Below, in pieces: positions 8,898 through 15,827 of a stretch of DNA of 37,152 bases (positions are counted from its first letter, which is position 1; each line of letters begins with the position of its first letter). The stretch lies in the NCBI GenBank assembly GCA_019240835.1, contig JAFAXQ010000313.1:1-37152 (forward strand), written 5' to 3'. The DNA is from Ktedonobacteraceae bacterium (GTDB lineage Bacteria > Chloroflexota > Ktedonobacteria > Ktedonobacterales > Ktedonobacteraceae). Below the pieces are notes generated by a model. It was not told the DNA's origin. It saw only the letters and a list, made by a program, of their open reading frames with translations, and did no database searches. A program made the position numbers and the translations under genes.

Positions 8898-9077
8898 TTA
8901 CTCCTCCCTTTCTCGGCTGAAGAGCCTTCTCTGCAGCTCTCTGGTGTGTGCACCAGGCCGACGACCAAAGCCGTTAGATCTGACAAGGAACAGTGCTAAG
9001 AGGATAACTGCGATAACAAGTACGACAAGGTATACTAGAAAAGTGCTGAGAAAATTCCCGAGCATGATAGGTGTCAT
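8898..9077 (-). CDS. Small single-span membrane protein (59 residues)
   Basis: A short frame on the minus strand encodes MTPIMLGNFLSTFLVYLVVL followed by more hydrophobic residues up to about 32, then a basic and charged tail (SNGFGRRPG to SREREE). This is one strong transmembrane helix with a positive cytoplasmic side, which is unlikely to arise by chance. CAGGAAGG abuts the first ATG (9077); an in-frame ATG at 9065 is an alternative start. The gene ends beside the hairpin at 8846-8888, which fits a real transcription unit converging on the hydrolase. No family is recognised. Proteins of this size and shape often modulate larger membrane complexes, but nothing nearby indicates a partner. Confidence 0.6.
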   Translation of the reverse strand: MTPIMLGNFLSTFLVYLVVLVIAVILLALFLVRSNGFGRRPGAHTRELQRRLFSREREE

Positions 9078-9240
9078 CCTTCCTGAGCAAGCCCCGGAAT
9101 CTCTACTGTGGAAAGCCTAGAGCTTGTCTGTCCAATTGTACAACACCAGGCTCCTGAATCCCACCCTCATCCATGATACACTAACATAGAACAGCACCAA
9201 AACAAAGACGCTGCTACCAATGCTTCACATAGGAGGAATC

Positions 9241-10140
9241 ATGACACGCAAGGGCTGGCTGCTGTTCACCGTGATGTCGGTGTTGTGGGGCATCCCGTAC
9301 TTGTTCATCAAGATTGCCGTGCGGCAACTTGATCCGACCGTTGTAGTGTTCGCTCGCGTCGGGGTCGCAGCCGCCGTATTGATGCCCCTAGCGCTCCAGC
9401 GTGGAGCGTTGCAACAACTGCGCGGGCGGTGGCTCGCAATCACCGCGCTCTCTTTCGTACAGATTGCAGGGCCATTCCTATTAATCAGTTTTGGTGAGCA
9501 GCATATTGCTTCGTCACTTACCAGCTTGCTCATCGCTGCCGAACCGCTGCTAGTCGCGCTACTGGCACTACGCTTTGACGCTGGTGAGCAGGTTCGTGGG
9601 CTGCGTCTGATTGGCTTACTTATCGGCATGGCGGGTGTGGTAGTGCTGCTGGGTCTCGATGTCAGCGGAGATGGGCAAAAGTTGTTCGGAGCGGTTTTAG
9701 TGCTGCTTGCTGCTGCAGGCTACGCTACTGGCGCTCTTTTCGTCAAGCGACCAACCTTCGCTTCGATATCTTCCCTGAGCGTAGTAGCCGCTGAGTGCGC
9801 CGTCGCAGCTACTGCGCTAGCGCCGCTAGCAGTGACACGACTTCCGGACAGCATACCTGATCTAGAGGTGATTGTGAGCGTGATCGTACTCGGCCTGATC
9901 TGTACGGCACTGGCCTATCTGAGCTTCTTTGCGCTTGTCGCTGAAGTTGGGGCCAGCCGTGGCACCGTCTTCACCTATGCCAATCCCGTCGTGTCCGTCC
10001 TGCTGGGCGTTATCCTGCTTGGCGAATCGCTCGATGTGGCTAATGTCGTGGGCTTCCTGCTGATCATCATCGGGTCCTGGCTGTCCACAGGTGGCATGCT
10101 ACCACGAGTGGGAAAACTACTTCGGCTTCTTCTCGACTGA
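9241..10140 (+). CDS. EamA/DMT-superfamily transporter
   Basis: A 299-residue integral membrane protein of the drug/metabolite transporter superfamily. It has two EamA repeats and about ten hydrophobic segments. The first repeat begins WLLFTVMSVLWGIPYLFIKI, the typical EamA opening with WG-x-PY-x-x-x-K. The second ends with TYANPVVSVLLGVILLGESL, the standard last-but-one helix pattern. Substrate is unknown; relatives export amino acids or metabolites. The frame opens at 9220, but AGGAGG at 9230-9235 fits the ATG at 9241. The last 24 nt overlap the 3' end of the convergent XRE/TPR gene. Confidence 0.9.
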   Translation: MTRKGWLLFTVMSVLWGIPYLFIKIAVRQLDPTVVVFARVGVAAAVLMPLALQRGALQQLRGRWLAITALSFVQIAGPFLLISFGEQHIASSLTSLLIAAEPLLVALLALRFDAGEQVRGLRLIGLLIGMAGVVVLLGLDVSGDGQKLFGAVLVLLAAAGYATGALFVKRPTFASISSLSVVAAECAVAATALAPLAVTRLPDSIPDLEVIVSVIVLGLICTALAYLSFFALVAEVGASRGTVFTYANPVVSVLLGVILLGESLDVANVVGFLLIIIGSWLSTGGMLPRVGKLLRLLLD

Positions 10141-11505
10141 AAAGTAGGTAGGTAAGTCTCGGCCCAACTCCTCGATGAGTTCATGTTTGTAACCGACCTT
10201 GATGAGACGAGCATAGATATCCTGGATCAGCAGAATGTTGGCAACAGAGTCAATATCCTTGCACACGAGCAGGGCATTCCTTGCCTCCTGTGCGGCGCTG
10301 AAATAATCCCCTCGCTTGAACGAGGCCGAGGCACGAATGATGAGACTCCATGCATTAGTTCGCGCCTGGTTGCGCGCAATCCCCTGCTTGCCATCCAGCG
10401 CTGCGAGTGTATCAAGCTCATCAAGAGCATCTTCCCCACGTCCCAGGCCATTCAAGATCACTGCCCTCTTCAAACGGTACATCCCCTCATTGAAGCCGTT
10501 GGGGCTGCCATCTAGCAAAATGCGCATGTATGGATCGTTGATGGTATCCTTGCCTATAAGATTGGCCGCTCGCTCGATATTCGCTCTGGCCTTGCTCACA
10601 GCGAGCGGATCCTGGTCCTTTAACAGGCTGTAAGCGCGGCTCTGCACTGTTAGAATGTTGCCCGCAAGTTGTGGGCGAGGATGATGTTGCAGAGCGTGGT
10701 CAAAGTCAGTGATCGCCTCGGCGATTTTCCTAGGATTGGGAAGCAGGAGTCCCTGCTCACCTACTTTCCAGATCTCTCCCCAGACCACATTGCTATACCC
10801 TCGTGCATACCAGGCCGCTGAAACCAGCTCCTCGTCCTCCATCCTCTCTGCTAGGGCGATGGCCTGCTCGGCGTGACCGACTGCACCTGCGAAATTTCCT
10901 TGACCTCGTGTTACCCATGCCCCAAGTCGATGATGGCTGTAGAGCAGCTCTCGTGCTTTCCATTGTGCGCGTCCAGCACTCACCTGCTCAAGAGCCTCTA
11001 GTTGCTGTGTCGCGCCCTCATCAATCTGGGCCGTACTGGTATAGGAGATGTGCCACAGATATTTCACCAGGCTCTCCTGCTGCTCAAGATCAACGATTGC
11101 GCGTTTCAGTATAGTTGGAACCGCAACGATGGGCTTGGCACCAGGTTTGAGGAGGACTTCTTGCACCGATACGACTCCCAGCAGCACTGGCGAGACCTGG
11201 AACACCCGCGCTAGCACCTCGCGACGCGTGATGTCTTCGGGAACTTGTGTATAGTCGCGTGTCATCCTGTACATCCTATTCAGGGAAATGGCATGTTTGT
11301 TCAACCGCCTCATTTCCAAATTGTAACGCCTGGTGACCTCCGCAATGGTCAGGTGTGCCTGCTGCATACCGATGTGCAACACCTCCGCCGCATTGGGTCG
11401 CCCACCGGGTTCGATAGAATAGGGTCCCCATTGGCCTCCTTCGCCCCAATAGAACTTCTCTGCTGGAAACGCATTGGTGGTGGGTGGTCTGCCTAGCTGT
11501 GTCAT
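10117..11505 (-). CDS. XRE-like N-terminus with TPR-type helical repeats
   Basis: A 462-residue protein of a type common in Ktedonobacteria-like genomes. Residues about 35-110 resemble the degenerate XRE-like module of these proteins: HIGMQQAHLTIAEVTRRYNL, then a segment ending ITRREVLARVFQVSPVLLGV. The remaining 340 residues are helical repeats with TPR-like features (AVGHAEQAIALAERM, AAWYARGYSN, AEAITDFDHALQHHP, AQEARNALLVCKDI). Such proteins probably bind a peptide or partner through the TPR groove and regulate transcription, though DNA contact is not proven here. AGGAGG lies 5 nt before the ATG. The start is immediately next to a perfect inverted repeat at 11518-11547, suggesting autoregulation. 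The 3' end overlaps the EamA gene. Confidence 0.7.
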   Translation of the reverse strand: MTQLGRPPTTNAFPAEKFYWGEGGQWGPYSIEPGGRPNAAEVLHIGMQQAHLTIAEVTRRYNLEMRRLNKHAISLNRMYRMTRDYTQVPEDITRREVLARVFQVSPVLLGVVSVQEVLLKPGAKPIVAVPTILKRAIVDLEQQESLVKYLWHISYTSTAQIDEGATQQLEALEQVSAGRAQWKARELLYSHHRLGAWVTRGQGNFAGAVGHAEQAIALAERMEDEELVSAAWYARGYSNVVWGEIWKVGEQGLLLPNPRKIAEAITDFDHALQHHPRPQLAGNILTVQSRAYSLLKDQDPLAVSKARANIERAANLIGKDTINDPYMRILLDGSPNGFNEGMYRLKRAVILNGLGRGEDALDELDTLAALDGKQGIARNQARTNAWSLIIRASASFKRGDYFSAAQEARNALLVCKDIDSVANILLIQDIYARLIKVGYKHELIEELGRDLPTYFSVEKKPK

Positions 11506-11517
11506 CCGTTCCTCCTG

Positions 11518-11547
11518 TATACTTGAGCATTGTGCTGCTCAAGTATA
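11518..11547. promoter_or_regulatory. 12-bp perfect inverted repeat next to the ribosome binding site
   Basis: TATACTTGAGCA and TGCTCAAGTATA are separated by 6 nt. The repeat begins 1 nt upstream of the AGGAGG of the minus-strand XRE/TPR gene. It could be an operator (two 12-bp half-sites) or a leader-RNA hairpin that gates the ribosome binding site. Confidence 0.55.
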
Positions 11548-11722
11548 GGGCAACGGCTACTCTCTGTCTAGCACTATCCTCCTTTTGTGTGCCAGAACGC
11601 CAAAAGCGACGGGGAACCAGCTAGAACACGTTTCCATCCGTTATGCTTGTTGATGACCAGAGAGAAAGGGTACCTATTCTACGTCAAGTATGCCATCACA
11701 GAGGTAGGCTTGTCAATTAGAC

Positions 11723-11740
11723 AATTGATGTAATTGATGT
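11723..11740 (+). repeat. Tandem 9-bp direct repeat ahead of the small-protein/receiver pair
   Basis: AATTGATGT occurs twice in a row, 21 nt before the start codon at 11762 and just after a TTGTC-AATTA-GACAA inverted repeat. It may be a site for an activator or repressor of the gene pair that follows. The rest of 11548-11761 shows nothing assignable. Confidence 0.3.
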
Positions 11741-11761
11741 ATCTAGGAGAAGGATTCTAGT

Positions 11762-12007
11762 ATGCTTGAGGGTAATAAGAGTGAGATAGCACGCTTCAGA
11801 GAGCAGCAAGCGTTAGAGGAAGAGGCAGCACGGCTTGGCCTGTACGGGCTTGCTAGTGGCACTGCACGCCACGACTTTATCATCGCACGGATGGAGCAGG
11901 GGGCGGAGCACATTCTGCAACTGGTTCGCGAAGGCAAACACCAGCAGGCACATGCACTGGTGGAGAGTGGTGCATGGTGTGACGTGCAGGAGGCGCTTCA
12001 TGAGTAA
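11762..12007 (+). CDS. Hypothetical 81-residue helical protein
   Basis: Not recognised. The product is strongly helical and charged (SEIARFREQQALEEEAARLG, then ARMEQGAEHILQLVREGKHQ) and ends LVESGAWCDVQEALHE. It has no membrane segment. AAGGA lies 7 nt before the ATG. Its last 8 nt overlap the next gene, whose ribosome binding site AGGAGG lies inside this frame, so the two are translationally linked. A small partner or regulator of the receiver-like protein is a reasonable guess. Confidence 0.7.
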   Translation: MLEGNKSEIARFREQQALEEEAARLGLYGLASGTARHDFIIARMEQGAEHILQLVREGKHQQAHALVESGAWCDVQEALHE

Positions 12008-12374
12008 GCGCATTCTGGTGATTGAGCCATCGCGCACGATACGAGCCATCTTCGCGCTCAAGGTGCAACAGGTCGGTCATCAAGTTGCGATATTCAAGGA
12101 CTATGAACGGGCACTAGCGGCTTTGCCACGTTTTCGTGAGCAGCCGCCTGACCTCGCCTTTGTAGCGTTACACGCTGATCGGCCCGAGAGTGCGCAAGCG
12201 CTCATGCGGCTCAGAGTCCTGTGCCCACACACGACTCTCGTCATGATGACTACACAGGAGGACAGCAAAAAGTTGGTGGTGCAGCGTATTGCAGGTGCCG
12301 TCTTGGCTGTGCCACTCTTAAAGCCGTTCCGGGTGCGCGACGTGCTGGCTCTGCTTGCGGCTCCTCTAGGCTGA
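12000..12374 (+). CDS. Response-regulator receiver-like protein lacking the phospho-Asp
   Basis: The 124-residue product follows the receiver fold alone: RILVIEPSRTIRAIFALKV, a KDYERALAAL helix, PDLAFVALHAD, HTTLVMMTTQ and the C-terminal PLLKPFRVRDVLALL. It resembles stand-alone receivers of the CheY/PilG type. The loop Thr and the Lys of KPF are kept, but the phospho-acceptor Asp expected at the end of beta-3 is Ala56, and the usual acidic pair near the N-terminus is reduced to Glu9. It is therefore probably not phosphorylated and may act as a constitutive interaction module. The frame is open further upstream, but AGGAGG 6 nt before 12000 and the receiver start fix the ATG. It overlaps the preceding gene by 8 nt. 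Confidence 0.75.
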   Translation: MSKRILVIEPSRTIRAIFALKVQQVGHQVAIFKDYERALAALPRFREQPPDLAFVALHADRPESAQALMRLRVLCPHTTLVMMTTQEDSKKLVVQRIAGAVLAVPLLKPFRVRDVLALLAAPLG

Positions 12375-12465
12375 TGTTGCCCCACTCGATGAGATATAAT
12401 CACATAGAGCACAATTTCCTACAAAGCTATCGAAAGGGTCAGGTAGAGTACTCAAGATACATAAG

Positions 12466-13665
12466 ATGAACCTATGGTCCGACCTCGACAACAACGAATA
12501 CTCACCCCACACCGCTAGGAGACGTGTCCAACGTCTCACAGAGCAGGTCGTCCTGTCCACCCTGCGCGACTGGCTGCTGAATGAGTACGTGACCCGCTAC
12601 TGTGTTGCATTGGCAGAGACGCGCATCTTTCGCCGCTGCTACTGGATCGATGGACTCGGCATAGCCGGGAAGAAAGGTACTGAAGCCAAACAGGCTACGT
12701 CCGTCCTCTCACAGACACTAGCGCAGAAGAACATGCCTATTACTCTGTACGGTTTCGTATTGGAGGGGGGCAGTAGCAGGCGCAGAGAGGCCAAGGCTGC
12801 ACAGAATGGCACGCTCACTCCGCCTAAGGAGATAGACCTTCCTAGAAAGAGTGGTATCGTTCGCGCAAGCTGGTTGGAGGCAGCACCTCAATTACTTGCG
12901 AAATTCGATCAAGCCCCGGCGGTACTTGTGCTGAATCCCCTTAGTCCTACCATGTTCACTGCTGATGATCTGGCACAGCTCTATCAACGTAAAGTGCCAA
13001 CGGAACTATGCTTCTGCGTTTCACATAAGCACGTGCAGGCGCAGTTGTGCGCCGCTCAGCGCTCCCCAACTCACTCCGTGACATTGACCAGCCTGCTGCA
13101 CACGGACCGCTGGAAGACCCTCTCAGCGAAGGAGCAGGATATCGAGCATACTATAGTAGTATTTATCGAGCTCTTTGTGACCGCGATGCAGAAGCATTTC
13201 CAATTGCCAGTGCAGCGCATCGTTTTCCCCATACAGATGCGCACAACTGTCGTAGAGAGCGTCCCCTACACGTTGCTCTTTGCTACACGTCGCCTGGATA
13301 GCTTGCTGAGCATGAACGACGCACTATGCTGTTATAAACGGCGCGTATACGAACAAAGCTACCACGGAGTGTTAGCAGAAGAGTGGTTTACACAGCAGCA
13401 GTACGAGCGCATCACGGAGGATCTCGCACAGCTCCACCAGCGTGTTTTACAACAGGGTCGTGCGCAACGTACACGCCGCTGGCCCGACCTGCAGCAGCAG
13501 GTGTTGTACGAAAGCTTTGGACGATTTATGCAGCAGGAGTACGACCAGGTAATTCTTCGCTTGCTAGCAAATAAAGAAGTGTCCTGTGAATGGAGACGAC
13601 CATCGCCAGCTCAGAGAGAAGAGCAGCGCATACCAGGCAATGATGATATCCTCGTGTGGAAATAG
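12466..13665 (+). CDS. Divergent TcmP-like protein (three-Cys-motif partner family)
   Basis: The 399-residue protein matches the TcmP pattern by eye at several points: a helical N-terminus leading to RCYWIDGLGIAGKKGTEA (family usually Y-I-D-G-F-A-G-P-G), PAVLVLNPLSPTMF followed by KVPTELCFCVSH (family FLDPFG and a second strand), and TLLFATRRLDSLLSMNDAL (family LVFATRHPxGLxLMxDAM). The family has a Rossmann-like methyltransferase-type fold and unknown activity, and is usually paired with a three-Cys-motif protein, which I do not find here. The glycine-rich motif is eroded (FAGPG to LGIAG), so cofactor binding is doubtful. TATAAT at 12395-12400 may be its -10 box. No strong ribosome binding site precedes the ATG. 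Confidence 0.5.
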   Translation: MNLWSDLDNNEYSPHTARRRVQRLTEQVVLSTLRDWLLNEYVTRYCVALAETRIFRRCYWIDGLGIAGKKGTEAKQATSVLSQTLAQKNMPITLYGFVLEGGSSRRREAKAAQNGTLTPPKEIDLPRKSGIVRASWLEAAPQLLAKFDQAPAVLVLNPLSPTMFTADDLAQLYQRKVPTELCFCVSHKHVQAQLCAAQRSPTHSVTLTSLLHTDRWKTLSAKEQDIEHTIVVFIELFVTAMQKHFQLPVQRIVFPIQMRTTVVESVPYTLLFATRRLDSLLSMNDALCCYKRRVYEQSYHGVLAEEWFTQQQYERITEDLAQLHQRVLQQGRAQRTRRWPDLQQQVLYESFGRFMQQEYDQVILRLLANKEVSCEWRRPSPAQREEQRIPGNDDILVWK

Positions 13666-13744
13666 TTTATAAGGAGACGTTACCAGGGGGAAACACCAGG
13701 CATGGGGATACCCAGCGTTTTGGTAATATCTCCTCTGTATAGTG

Positions 13745-13771
13745 TACGCTATAGCGTATAACATACGCTAT
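13745..13771. promoter_or_regulatory. Overlapping palindromes, candidate operator array
   Basis: TACGCTATAGCGTA (13745-13758) is a perfect 14-bp palindrome. Its right half also forms the left arm of a second inverted repeat, TATAGCGTAT-AAC-ATACGCTATA (13750-13772). This gives three copies of the same half-site in alternating orientation. The array lies about 80 nt before the start of the phosphorylase-fold gene, in the 188-nt gap after the TcmP-like gene, and fits cooperative binding of a dimeric repressor. Confidence 0.6.
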
Positions 13772-13853
13772 ATACATGCTCTTAGCCAGTAGCTATTCAG
13801 AATCCTCTAATAGGATGCACCACCTTGGATGGTGGGAGCGGAGGGAGACGAGT

Positions 13854-15764
13854 ATGTCAAATAGACAGCAGGACTTCGAGACATTTGGCGACCAACTGCG
13901 CACGCGTAATACAAGTGGACAGGATGTCATGCTAGATGCAAAGAGATCTGGACTTCACCAAGTAGACGATGAGCTGCTCAATGCACAGAAAACAACGGGC
14001 ACGCCTATACCATCCACACTCGAACACCAGGAGAGGTATCACGAAGCAGGGAAGCGCGATGTTGAATTGTACATTCGAACCTATAACACGCTGCTGCGTA
14101 GCTCAGGCGAGATTAGCTTAAAAGCCCTGGTTCAGGCACACTACAACATCGATTCTAATTTGCATCCAGATGCACGCTCGCCCTACCCGGACATGTCAGC
14201 CTTCATCTACAGTATGCTACGAGTGCCAGCCTCGATCACGAATTGCAACCTGGTATTACTAGGTCAGTCGGAAGAGGTCTTTGAGCAACAAGGCTTTCAT
14301 GTCTCTACTTGGGAGGCAGTGCGCGCCTCGGCTCGGCGGCGCAAATGGTTCTACGATGGGAAAGAGACGCTGGCTGTCTATGTCACAAGCGTGAGCGACA
14401 CCGACGATATTGTGCCAATTCTTGTAGCCCTGCAGATCGAGTGGAACAAAATGTACTACCTGCTCAGGGCTGATCCTTCAACGATGCAGTTACTAGAGAC
14501 ACCTATCAACCGCTCTTCACCTGTGTTCGCCGAGATCAGCAAGGTATTACGCGAACGTCTGCATATTGCCCTCGACGACTGGCAACGCCTGGAGGTGATG
14601 TGGGGAGATCGGCTGTGGGAGCATTTGCTGACTATCGGGCAGCAGCGCAAGAGCTTCTGGCTACGTATGCTGGGTGGCTCACACGTAGACTTCGTGCGCG
14701 CCACACGCAAGTGGTGGGCACCAGTGAAGCATCTGCTCGACACACTCGACCTGCAGAATCGTCAGCTCTACTTCGTCTCCAGCAATACGCATAGCCTGGT
14801 TAACCTACTGTCTGGCTTTATCATGCGCCACGAGGAAGAGTTGTCAGCGTTCGCACTCAGCGGACACGACCCCTACCTGGCAGAGGAATGCCGTAAGCTG
14901 CGGCAAGGCGAGGTTGTCAGCAACTGGCAGAACTTCCTGTACTTTGTGGCTCGTGAATGGATGCGCACTGCGGCAGGGAAAGAGTTCCTGCAACAACGTA
15001 CGCGTGAAGAGAACGAAGATGGCATCTGGTATGTAGGTGCGCGCCATGGACTGGAGATCGACGCTCAGATCTTCAAGCTTGCTAGCTTGCAGCCTATGCA
15101 CATCGATCATCGCTGCCGCATGCCGCACATGGATAAGCTCGCCCAGAGCCAAGCCATTATCCTCAACATTGACTATCCACTGGGCATGGCAGCCTACCGC
15201 ATGCTGCGTGAAATCATGGAGAACATTACTCATATTCGTGGCATCTATATCCTTGGCAAGGCAGCTACGCTTAATGGCAGCATCGGTGATGTAATGATCT
15301 CTAATGTCGTTATGGACGAGCACAGTCAGAATACCTACTGGTTGGACAACGCTTTTAGCGCTCAGAATGTGCAGCCCTATCTAATTTATGGTTCTGTGCT
15401 GGATAACCAGAAGGCAGTCTCGGCCAAGGGCACTTACCTGCAGAACCGTCAATACCTGGACTTCTACTACCAAGCCAACTACACTGTGGTCGAGATGGAG
15501 AGTGGCCCCTACCTCAACGCCGTCTACGAGGACCAGTACCTAACACGCTATCCCACCGCTGAAAACATTAACTTCGCACGCTTGCCCTACGAATTGGGCA
15601 TTCTGCACTATGCCTCTGATACTCCCTACACGCGTGGCAAGAACCTGGGTGCAGGCAGCCTCTCATACTTTGGTATGGACTCGACCTACGCCACCTCGGT
15701 AGCCATCGTACGCCGCATCTTTGAGAATGAAATCCGGCTTATCTGCGACGATGATACCAAATAA
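13854..15764 (+). CDS. Nucleoside-phosphorylase-fold protein, DUF6909-like
   Basis: A 636-residue cytosolic protein. The conserved-looking N-terminal part contains RDVELYIRTYNTLLRSSGEI, LHPDARSPYPDMSAFIYS and LVLLGQS, which I recall from DUF6909-type proteins (from memory, not searched). The C-terminal third resembles nucleoside phosphorylases: GIYILGKAATLNGSIGDVMI corresponds to their Gly-rich phosphate/nucleoside strand, and VVEMESGPYLNAV to the VEME motif that contacts the ribose. This suggests binding or cleavage of a nucleoside-type ligand, unproven. The frame opens at 13776 without a ribosome binding site; the ATG at 13854 has a GGAGGGAG-type site and starts the protein at MSNRQQDF. It sits between the TcmP-like gene and the XPB-Bax1 pair in the same direction. 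Confidence 0.6.
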   Translation: MSNRQQDFETFGDQLRTRNTSGQDVMLDAKRSGLHQVDDELLNAQKTTGTPIPSTLEHQERYHEAGKRDVELYIRTYNTLLRSSGEISLKALVQAHYNIDSNLHPDARSPYPDMSAFIYSMLRVPASITNCNLVLLGQSEEVFEQQGFHVSTWEAVRASARRRKWFYDGKETLAVYVTSVSDTDDIVPILVALQIEWNKMYYLLRADPSTMQLLETPINRSSPVFAEISKVLRERLHIALDDWQRLEVMWGDRLWEHLLTIGQQRKSFWLRMLGGSHVDFVRATRKWWAPVKHLLDTLDLQNRQLYFVSSNTHSLVNLLSGFIMRHEEELSAFALSGHDPYLAEECRKLRQGEVVSNWQNFLYFVAREWMRTAAGKEFLQQRTREENEDGIWYVGARHGLEIDAQIFKLASLQPMHIDHRCRMPHMDKLAQSQAIILNIDYPLGMAAYRMLREIMENITHIRGIYILGKAATLNGSIGDVMISNVVMDEHSQNTYWLDNAFSAQNVQPYLIYGSVLDNQKAVSAKGTYLQNRQYLDFYYQANYTVVEMESGPYLNAVYEDQYLTRYPTAENINFARLPYELGILHYASDTPYTRGKNLGAGSLSYFGMDSTYATSVAIVRRIFENEIRLICDDDTK

Positions 15765-15766
15765 TT

Positions 15767-15808
15767 TGTTGTTGTATGTGTGAGCTTGCGCTCACACATA
15801 CAACAACA
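15767..15808 (+). terminator. 19-bp perfect hairpin between the phosphorylase and XPB genes
   Basis: A perfect 19-bp stem with a TTGC loop starts 3 nt after the stop codon at 15764. No T-tract follows (the next bases are TCTGATATATT). It may be an attenuator or mRNA-stabilising hairpin rather than a full terminator, as the XPB start is only 20 nt beyond it. Confidence 0.55.
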
Positions 15809-15827
15809 TCTGATATATTATGTACAT

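Noticed and set aside
8704-8999. Several overlapping frames of 60-80 codons around the hydrolase stop
   Set aside because: They cross the long hairpin, lack ribosome binding sites and have low-complexity Ser/Pro/Arg products; the 59-residue membrane frame explains the region better.
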